Shown here: in pieces, positions 56,343 through 64,000 of the stretch | How positions within the stretch are numbered: the stretch's first letter is position 1 | How the letters are laid out: each line of letters starts with the position of its first letter | NCBI GenBank assembly: GCA_002005505.1 | Contig: KV908396.1 | Location: 502,593-566,592, forward strand | Origin: Botryococcus braunii | Taxonomy: Eukaryota > Chlorophyta > Trebouxiophyceae | Length of the DNA stretch: 64,000 bases | Reading direction: 5' to 3' | Translations under genes and position numbers: made by a program | Notes under the pieces: model-generated | The model's input: the letters and a program-made list of their open reading frames with translations, nothing else | Databases searched by the model: none | What the model was told of the DNA's origin: nothing

Positions 56343-57773
56343 TGTTGTAGGTAATGACCTAGATCAGGTAATTACTTAGGGAGCATTACTGTTTGTTGTA
56401 AGTAATGACCTAGATCAGGTAATTACTCAGGGAGCATTACCGTTGGACTTATTCAGAGGTATTCTTCTGACTCATCCTAGGCAAAACAGTCGTGCATGCC
56501 AGGCTGCCCTGGACGGCACAACACTGTTGGGCCTTAGGTGCAAACTACTGCATACTTCTTCCAGCTAGTCCTAGGAACTTGGCTGTGAAGCGACATAATT
56601 CCTTGACAGACCTCAGTCTTCCTCACGTAACTTCACATAGAGGTTTGGACAACTTTGCATTGACTCACACAGCATCGTGGCACTCAGTGGAACTTGTTTT
56701 TGGGACCTCGAATACGTCTTCGAGGTCAGTCAAACTAATTCTTAGGCGGCCACATCAGTGTGTTTAATTAGGTACAGAAAATGGGACCTTTAGGTATTTT
56801 GTCTAGGACACATCATCCGTATTGGATTACCAATTAGGGACCTTTTGGAATGAGAAGCTTTCAGGGACTCGACTTTTATCGAGTCCCTTGGGCGCCAAAC
56901 ACGGTCAGGTATTTAACTGCTGGAGGCGACAGACTCGTCATTCGTTGGTTGGCCGAATCCTGTGCCACGGAATGGAAGTCCTGTCTGTTTGCTACAAGTT
57001 GAAGCTTGCTATTGCATATTTGATTTGTGTTTGAGACAGTCGCACTTGCTTTTTAATTGCCGCAAGGGAAGGCGCTCCTGTCGAACCTGTATCAGTCGCG
57101 CGCAAAGGGTACGTTGGCACTTTGACAGATAATAGAATAGCATGATGTATTTGATAACCACTGCATTTGCAATGTTGCTCATTGCTCTGGCTAAATCGTA
57201 ATGCTCGGGGCAATAGGTGTGTCGAGGTCTGACTGACGAAACCTCTACAAGTGCATTGACAAATCCTTTTGCGGACTTACAGGTATTGATGTAGTTGTGA
57301 TTTAATGATATAATTCCTATTTGGTTAGATATTTCGTTGACTGTCGCAAAGCTGTGCTATTAGGTCGTCAAGGGAACGAGTGTGCCGGACTCAGGTCCGG
57401 CACAGAACATGTTTGAGACGATGCTATAAAACCAGCTAATGTGAGAAGTAATTTATGCGTATATGAGATTGTGCCAGTAGGGCAAGCAGTAATATTGTCC
57501 CATGTAATCAATTCGTTGGTTGGCCGAATCCTGTGCCACGGAATGGAAGTCCTGTCTGTTTGCTACAAGTTGAAGCTTGCTATTGCATATTTGATTTGTG
57601 TTTGAGACAGTCGCACTTGCTTTTTAATTGCCGCAAGGGAAGGCGCTCCTGTCGAACCTGTATCAGTCGCGCGCAAAGGGTGTGTCGAGGTCTGACTGAC
57701 GAAACCTCTACAAGTGCATTGACAAATCCTTTTGCGGACTTACAGGTGTTCTCTCTGCCCATAACCTTTCACA
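56343..57773 (+). repeat. 5' LTR of A5 (long type, 1431 bp)
   Basis: As A4, with TATAAAA at 57425-57431. It carries a cluster of seven G-to-A differences between 57055 and 57627, including the same GG-to-AA change in both internal repeats. Confidence 0.95.
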
Positions 57774-57787
57774 GGTTATGGGCCCAC
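57774..57787 (+). other. Primer-binding site of A5 (half-tRNA type)
   Basis: ggttatgggcccac, as in A4. Confidence 0.8.
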
Positions 57788-57924
57788 CTGCCCATCGAGC
57801 TACGCCGAAGCCAAGGTTGCAGAGTACGAGGAGTCCGCCTTGAATACCTGCTGCACGTCATATCCAGAACGATTCATATCTGCAAAGTGACCCAGACCTG
57901 CAGAAACCCATAACCTTTCACACA

Positions 57925-60900
57925 ATGACCCAGTCTGCGGAATCATCTCCAATGGACCAGCTGAACCAACAGCCTCCTGTAAGTCTGGGTGGTCAATCCA
58001 CAGAACAGGAGAAGACAGCACTCCCAGTGGTTTCGATACTGACAGCCTTACTGCACGAGGACACAACAAAGCCATCAACAACAAATGTTAAGGTAGCCCA
58101 TCCCTTATTAAAGGATGGGTGGAATTTCAAGTCCTGGCTTTATGATCTGACCACTGCAGCCATCCACAAGGAGTGCACGGAGGCCTTTCAGAAACCCCTT
58201 CCTTTCACGAGAGCAAATGCTGCTGCCATGATGCTGATCACTGGCAGTGTCCCAGTGGAGTGGAGTCCTATGTTGACAATGAAGCCCTCTGCCTTTGATG
58301 CCCTGTTATACATAGCCAATAAGTTCACTGGAGGACACAACAAGTCTGTTAACCGCCAGTGGCTACACACACTCAAAACAGAGCACATGACCAGGGAGGA
58401 GACGTTCGAGACATTTGTCATGAAAAAATTCATACTTTTCCAGAACCTCCTGGACAACTCCCACTCCATTGACCCCGAAGATGTCACTAATGCTATTGTG
58501 GATTGTCTCCCCACTGAGCTAGCACAGTTCAAAGGAGCACTCTATGGGCATTGTTGCGGGCGCTCCTCAGAAGATGTGGTAAAAATCCTGCAGAGCCATG
58601 CCTATGGTGCTGGCTTCAATGACCAGCTCCCTCGACCTCTTCCCAAGGCAGCGGCAGTCCTCCCAAAGTCCCAGGACCCTGAGGCAGACCAGTCAGAGCA
58701 AGACAGAAAGAGGTCACGAAAAGTCAGGTGCTGGGAGTGTGGGAGCCGTGGACACATCAGCAAGGAGTGCACAAAATGGAAAAAGGGTACTGGAGAGGAG
58801 CAAGCTGGCGACAGAAGTAAGCATTCACTGCCAAGTGTTCCCTCTGCATCCAACAGTACCCATGTTCCATGTCCTAAAAACGCAGAAGCCGTTCCTATCT
58901 CACTGCCCAGTGTGACGTTTAATGTATTACAAAGTGGTGGGATAGGGCACTCGTGCGAGGAATGGCTTGTGGACTCTGGGGCTACTGTCCACCTGGTTAA
59001 TGACTTTGGTGTATTGCAGAACCCCACAGTGTACACAGAACCACGTCAACTGCAGTTGGCTACATCAGAGTCTCATGGTTCCATCATTGCTAGTGGGAGT
59101 GTGTGTCTGGTGAATGCAGAAGGGAAGTTACTGTGGCTCCATAATGTACAATGTGTTCCACAGGCCAGCACAAATCTCTTGTCTGTATCAGCTGGGGTAA
59201 GGGATGGTATTCAATTTGTTCCACGTGAGAATGGGACCTACAGCAGTCTGGTGGGACCCATGGGTTGGGAGTGCAGCATTGTAGAAAGATATGGGTTGTA
59301 TGTTCTGAGGGGAATATATCCCACCAAATATCAGGTGGCTTGTCAAGTGTGTGTGAACCCTATGTCTGCACATCATGCTGCGCACAAACCTGCACATAAC
59401 TGCAAGTTGCGAAAACTTTGGCATGAGAGGTTAGGGCATCCTGGGAAGACAGCCACAGAGCGTTTGAGCAGGGAGGAGTTGTGTACTGGGATACCTGTGT
59501 CCCTTCTTCCTTGTTCAAAGTGCGATACTCACTGTGACCCTTGTGTTCGGGGAAAGCAGTGTAAACCATCTTTCAAGCCAAGTTCACATGAGCCGCCTCG
59601 AGTACTGCATCGAATACATGCGGATACGGTTGGTGCCATGTCAACTCCTGGCGTTGAAGGGGAAAAGTTTTCTGTCACAGTAGTGGATGAGTTGTCTAAT
59701 TTCGTTTCAGTGTTACCAGTCACTAGCAAGGCTACCATTGCATCTCATTTAACAGACACTATTACATACTGGGAGAGACAGACAGAATCCAAGGTTAAGG
59801 CGGTTAGGACTGACAGGGGCACAGAGTTCTTGAATAAAACGTTTCATGGGTTCTGTACAGAGAATGGCATTCACACTGAGACCTCTGCCGCGTATACTCC
59901 ACAGCAGAATGGAGTTGCTGAGAGAATGAATCGAACATTGAAAGAGAAGGCCAGAACATTGCTGTTGGGTGTTCAGGCAGATGAGAGTCTTTGGGTGGAT
60001 GCAATGCTTACTGCTGCATATTTACATAATGTGATGCCAGTCTCTGGTCAGGAGAAAACCCCATTTGAAATGTTCACTGGCTCTGTCCCTGATCTGTCCC
60101 ATTTGCGCAAGTGGGGCTGTTTGGCATACGTGAAACATGCCAAACACCAGGTGTCATCTTTGGGTGCACAGTCTGAGGCAGGTATGTTTGTGGGATACTG
60201 TCCACACACCAAGGGGTACAAGGTCCGACTGCCTGGTAGGACAGTGGTGTCTCCGAGTGTACATTTTGTGGAGAGCCAGAGTGGTGCGTCTGCCATTGGG
60301 CTTCAAGCTGCTGGGCCCGGTCCTGTATCTGCAACCCAGCCTGGATCTAGCCTGGATCCGGACCCAGCCTCACCTCAACCGGGACCCAGCCTGGACCAGG
60401 ACCTGAATCCTGTGGAATTGGAGACCCCTGCATCCACTGAGGCAACAATTCCCATGGAGGACAACAGTAGCGAGGACGATGAACCCTCCCCAGCTCGCCC
60501 TCAAACTGCCCGACTGCATCCAGACCCCACTGCACCCCGCGCACCTTGTGCACCCCCTGCGCGCACTAGGCACTCCAACCTCACTGCACCCTGCGCCCCC
60601 GCCGCGTCATCCCCAGTGGCGTCTCCTGGCTCTACAGCGCCTCGTCCAGCATCCTCAAGCCAATCACCTGGAGTCAGTGAGGTGCCCAGGCGCATGCATG
60701 CTGCTACCAGGCATGGGACCTCTGCACCAACCACCAGTGGAGGGATTCGCACCATAGCCCGACTGAGACTCATGGCAGTACCACTGGCCAAGTCTCCAAC
60801 TTCACGCACCCCGGGCGCATTCCCCTGGCCTGGTGGTACGGCACGTTTCCAGCTGCAGCCTGGAGCTTTGACACGTGCAGAGCGTCTGCAGCAACGAAAT

Positions 60901-63201
60901 GCTCGTAAACAGCAACCCAAGTCTGGTGACATCACAGAGCAGGCTGGGATCGAAGCTGCTGATGAAGCTCCTACCACCGTCACTGTACATGATGACATCA
61001 GTACAGAAGAAGGGGGGATTACAACGTCCAGGGAACCAGGGGAAGCAGGAGACGTAGGGGAAGCAGGAGAAGCAGAATGTACTGGGAGGGGTACTGGAGT
61101 TGACACTGACTCTGCAGTGGAGGGTGATTCAAGTGCTGTTGATCAGTGTAGCGATGACAATGCTGTTGCTATGCATGTACGTGATGAGGCTGTAGGGAGG
61201 CTTGTTAATGCAAAATGTGAATCTGATCGTGAAACTCGACTTCGAGTTAGCAATGTGCATGACGCAGTGGACCATTCTGAGATGGTATGTGAACATGAAG
61301 AGATGATAACTGCTGCTGCTGTGAGAGAAGATGAGAGCGGGAGTCAGGAAGCACGGAGAGTAGTGGGTCAGATGAGATCCAGAGGCAAGGTTGCATTCTT
61401 TGATAATCTGCCATCTGCCACAAGGCAGAGCTCAGATAATCCATGGGCAGGATCTGCCAGGATTGTTAGAGACATTTTGCATGAGCAAGATGGGGCAGAA
61501 CCCAGTGGGGAGATGCCTTCATGTGTGTTCCGTACGGCGGATTCAGGAGGGGATGCCAGTGAACCTGCCAGTATTGCTTTTCTACGTGCTTGCCTTGCTA
61601 GTCCTGCAGGAGTGAGATTTAGCAAGATTCCTGTACCAAGTAACTATCGTGAGGCACGAATGTCTGATCAGTGGGTGTTTTGGGAACAAGCCATGATCGA
61701 GGAGAAGAACTCTCTCGATGCTCATGAGTGCTTTGAGTACACTGAAAGACCCAGAGGAAAGAAAGTCATCCCAGTTCACTGGATCTATTCTGTTAAAGTC
61801 GATGCCCATGGTAATGTTATAAGGTACAAAGCTCGTCTTGTTGCACAAGGATGTCGTCAAATTCAGGGTATTGATGTGGACGAGGTCTTCGCACCCACCA
61901 GTAGCTTTGGGGCTCGACGTGTTCTTCTGTGTAAGGCAGCTGCTGAGGATATGGAAATTCATCAGCTCGATATAAAAACGGCCTTTTTGAATGGGGATCT
62001 GGAGGAAGAGGTTTACGTTACTCAACCTCCAGGATTTCACAATGGTGGTCCCCAAGTGTGTCGCTTGCGTAAGGCTCTGTACGGCCTCAAACAAGCTCCA
62101 CGTGCCTGGTATCATACGCTTGATGCCACACTGGCTAAACATGGATTTACTGCATGCATGTCAGATGCAGGAATCTATGTGTCAAATGTTCCAGGGGAAG
62201 ATCCTGTGTATTTGGTTCTCTTTGTAGACGACATGCTGATCATGTCAAAGGCTCTCCCACGTGTATTGGCCTTTAAGGAGACTATAGGGAAAGAGTTTTC
62301 TATTCATGATCTTGGGGAAGTCAAGGATTTCCTGGGATGTCAGATTGTTCGAGATCGAGAGCGGAAGCTGATGTGGATGAGTAGTGGGCTGAAGATAGAT
62401 GCATTGGTGGACAGTTTTGGACTTAGTGGTGACACACGGGCCTATGACACACCCATGAGTAAATCATTTGTGCACACCAGTCACTCCACTCAGTCCAATC
62501 CCATTGATGGGGCTGGGGTTGCTTTGGAACCCGGGCATCGTTACTGTGAGCTGATTGGCTCTCTTCTGTATTTAGCTAATACCACACGTCCTGATATTGC
62601 TCATGCGGTAGGGGTTCTTTCACGGTATAGAGGCACACCTACCACTGCACATATGCAAGAAGGTCTTCGAGTGGTCCGGTATTTGAAGGACACTCGGGAT
62701 CTTGCACTCCAGCTTGGTGGGGGCACATCTCCTCTTGAGGGTTATGTCGATGCCGACTATGCGGGTGATCTAGATATGCGAGCATCCACTACAGGTTTCG
62801 TGTTCCAAGTTTATGGTGGGTCAGTTGTTTGGGGCAGCAAGAAACAAAGTGCCACTGCTACATCAACAGTGGAATCAGAGTTTCGAGCTGCTAGTCATGC
62901 TGTCAAAGAAGCCATTTGGCTTCGCGGTTTCTTGGAGGAGATTCATGTTGATGTGTGGAAACCTCCTCTGTTCATTGATAACTCTGGGTGTGTTCGGAAT
63001 TTACGGAATCTTGTAAATTCCAAGTACACCAAGCATGTTGCTGTGGCATTTCACCATGCACGTGCTGCTGTCATTCAGGGTGACGTGGACGTGAAGTATG
63101 TACCCACCCAGAAGAATGTGGCGGACATCTTTACGAAACCACTCGTCCCTGTGTTGTTCAAGATTCATCGCAATACACTTGGTGTCGTTTCACGCGAGTG
63201 A
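57925..63201 (+). CDS. Family A Gag-Pol polyprotein of A5 (1758 aa)
   Basis: Same length and almost the same protein as A4, with the same catalytic residues, CCHC knuckle, FVDD box and RNase H. One visible difference is Ala for Thr in the linker (DNAVAMHV). The base change upstream removes the TTG seen in A4, which supports the ATG as the true start. The candidate intron is retained. Potentially functional. Confidence 0.97.
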   Translation: MTQSAESSPMDQLNQQPPVSLGGQSTEQEKTALPVVSILTALLHEDTTKPSTTNVKVAHPLLKDGWNFKSWLYDLTTAAIHKECTEAFQKPLPFTRANAAAMMLITGSVPVEWSPMLTMKPSAFDALLYIANKFTGGHNKSVNRQWLHTLKTEHMTREETFETFVMKKFILFQNLLDNSHSIDPEDVTNAIVDCLPTELAQFKGALYGHCCGRSSEDVVKILQSHAYGAGFNDQLPRPLPKAAAVLPKSQDPEADQSEQDRKRSRKVRCWECGSRGHISKECTKWKKGTGEEQAGDRSKHSLPSVPSASNSTHVPCPKNAEAVPISLPSVTFNVLQSGGIGHSCEEWLVDSGATVHLVNDFGVLQNPTVYTEPRQLQLATSESHGSIIASGSVCLVNAEGKLLWLHNVQCVPQASTNLLSVSAGVRDGIQFVPRENGTYSSLVGPMGWECSIVERYGLYVLRGIYPTKYQVACQVCVNPMSAHHAAHKPAHNCKLRKLWHERLGHPGKTATERLSREELCTGIPVSLLPCSKCDTHCDPCVRGKQCKPSFKPSSHEPPRVLHRIHADTVGAMSTPGVEGEKFSVTVVDELSNFVSVLPVTSKATIASHLTDTITYWERQTESKVKAVRTDRGTEFLNKTFHGFCTENGIHTETSAAYTPQQNGVAERMNRTLKEKARTLLLGVQADESLWVDAMLTAAYLHNVMPVSGQEKTPFEMFTGSVPDLSHLRKWGCLAYVKHAKHQVSSLGAQSEAGMFVGYCPHTKGYKVRLPGRTVVSPSVHFVESQSGASAIGLQAAGPGPVSATQPGSSLDPDPASPQPGPSLDQDLNPVELETPASTEATIPMEDNSSEDDEPSPARPQTARLHPDPTAPRAPCAPPARTRHSNLTAPCAPAASSPVASPGSTAPRPASSSQSPGVSEVPRRMHAATRHGTSAPTTSGGIRTIARLRLMAVPLAKSPTSRTPGAFPWPGGTARFQLQPGALTRAERLQQRNARKQQPKSGDITEQAGIEAADEAPTTVTVHDDISTEEGGITTSREPGEAGDVGEAGEAECTGRGTGVDTDSAVEGDSSAVDQCSDDNAVAMHVRDEAVGRLVNAKCESDRETRLRVSNVHDAVDHSEMVCEHEEMITAAAVREDESGSQEARRVVGQMRSRGKVAFFDNLPSATRQSSDNPWAGSARIVRDILHEQDGAEPSGEMPSCVFRTADSGGDASEPASIAFLRACLASPAGVRFSKIPVPSNYREARMSDQWVFWEQAMIEEKNSLDAHECFEYTERPRGKKVIPVHWIYSVKVDAHGNVIRYKARLVAQGCRQIQGIDVDEVFAPTSSFGARRVLLCKAAAEDMEIHQLDIKTAFLNGDLEEEVYVTQPPGFHNGGPQVCRLRKALYGLKQAPRAWYHTLDATLAKHGFTACMSDAGIYVSNVPGEDPVYLVLFVDDMLIMSKALPRVLAFKETIGKEFSIHDLGEVKDFLGCQIVRDRERKLMWMSSGLKIDALVDSFGLSGDTRAYDTPMSKSFVHTSHSTQSNPIDGAGVALEPGHRYCELIGSLLYLANTTRPDIAHAVGVLSRYRGTPTTAHMQEGLRVVRYLKDTRDLALQLGGGTSPLEGYVDADYAGDLDMRASTTGFVFQVYGGSVVWGSKKQSATATSTVESEFRAASHAVKEAIWLRGFLEEIHVDVWKPPLFIDNSGCVRNLRNLVNSKYTKHVAVAFHHARAAVIQGDVDVKYVPTQKNVADIFTKPLVPVLFKIHRNTLGVVSRE

Positions 63202-63387
63202 CGTCTTATTCTCCGGCTGGTGTTCACCACGACCGAGTGACCACGGGCAAAGGCGGAGGGTGAGGAGATTAGCTACCTCCTTCACTAGTAACTCCCCGAA
63301 GCACGCCTGACCCAGAAGCATGTACTACAGTGGGCGTTGCCTGAGAAGTAGTACAATAGCTGGACCTCTGAAACGTCCAAGGGGAAG
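63202..63387 (+). other. A5 3' untranslated region with polypurine tract
   Basis: Non-coding, ending in aaggggaag before the LTR. Confidence 0.8.
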
Positions 63388-64000
63388 TGTTGTAGGTAAT
63401 GACCTAGATCAGGTAATTACTTAGGGAGCATTACTGTTTGTTGTAAGTAATGACCTAGATCAGGTAATTACTCAGGGAGCATTACGTTGGACTTATTCAG
63501 AGGTATTCTTCTGACTCATCCTAGGCAAAACAGTCGTGCATGCCAGGCTGCCCTGGACGGCACAACACTGTTGGGCCTTAGGTGCAAACTACTGCATACT
63601 TCTTCCAGCTAGTCCTAGGAACTTGGCTGTGAAGCGACATAATTCCTTGACAGACCTCAGTCTTCCTCACGTAACTTCACATAGAGGTTTGGACAACTTT
63701 GCATTGACTCACACAGCATCGTGGCACTCAGTGGAACTTGTTTTGGGACCTCGAATACGTCTTCGAGGTCAGTCAAACTAATTCTTAGGCGGCCACATCA
63801 GTGTGTTTAATTAGGTACAGAAAATGGGACCTTTAGGTATTTTGTCTAGGAACATCATCCGTATTGGATTACCAATTAGGGACTTTTGGAATGAGAAGCT
63901 TTCAGGATCGATTTTATGGTCTTGGGCCAAACCGTAGTATTTAACTGCTGGAGGCGACAGACTCGTCATTCGTTGGTGCTGTGCAGGATAATCTGTAGTG
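63388..64000 (+). repeat. 3' LTR of A5, partial
   Basis: Long-type LTR start with both terminal units. From about 63840 the sequence departs from all other A LTRs through many short deletions and ends in unmatched bases, which suggests poor sequence quality at a contig end. Confidence 0.88.

Larger units (their letters stand above)
56343..64000 (+). mobile_element. Copia element A5, running off the window
   Basis: 5' LTR 56343-57773, primer-binding site 57774-57787, intact polyprotein, polypurine tract, and 3' LTR from 63388 to the window end. The left flank is tgaag (56338-56342). The right flank is outside the window. Confidence 0.95.

Overview
The window is eukaryotic and consists, end to end, of Ty1/copia-type LTR retrotransposons nested in and joined to one another. 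I found no host gene, tRNA, rRNA, CRISPR array or prokaryotic feature. The evidence is the order Gag - protease - integrase - reverse transcriptase - RNase H in single ~5.2 kb frames, LTRs with TG starts, primer-binding sites, polypurine tracts and 5-bp target duplications. The host cannot be named from this sequence. It is a repeat-rich eukaryote, and the one complete tRNA primer implied (acceptor with A1:U72) looks like a eukaryotic initiator tRNA-Met.

Three families are present. Family A has LTRs of 1378 or 1431 bp and a 1758-aa polyprotein. Family B has a 777-bp LTR and a 1743-aa polyprotein. Family C has a 694-bp LTR and a 1737-aa polyprotein. A and C share the same unusual primer-binding site, which matches the anticodon region of initiator tRNA-Met (half-tRNA priming as in Drosophila copia). 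B uses a conventional 3'-end tRNA site.

Layout: 1-3588 is a decayed, inverted A element (A0) whose LTR is cut by B1. 3589-8848 is B1, which lacks the end of pol. 8849-23282 is B2, split in gag by an intact inverted C element (10995-18006, TSD agaat). 23283-26140 is an A element with a large internal deletion (A1). 26141-26964 plus 34701-34925 is an inverted A LTR and pol fragment, split by element A3 (26965-34695, TSD tgaag). 34926-36061 is A LTR debris. 36062-44537 is intact A4 (TSD gaagt). 44543-44772 is scrambled LTR. 44773-52186 is intact B3. 52187-56342 is a second copy of the A1/inverted-fragment segment. 56343-64000 is A5, with an intact ORF and a 3' LTR that runs off the window.

The 8849-35121 and 44773-56342 stretches are two copies of one ~11.5 kb segment. 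Copy 2 preserves the empty sites for C and A3, so the order of events can be read. The most striking observation is that A3 lacks exactly a 743-bp GT...AG segment present in A4 and A5. It appears to be a reverse-transcribed copy of a spliced RNA, and the splice ends the Gag frame immediately after the junction. This resembles the spliced Gag mRNA of Drosophila copia. A4, A5, B3 and C carry uninterrupted polyproteins and are potentially autonomous.
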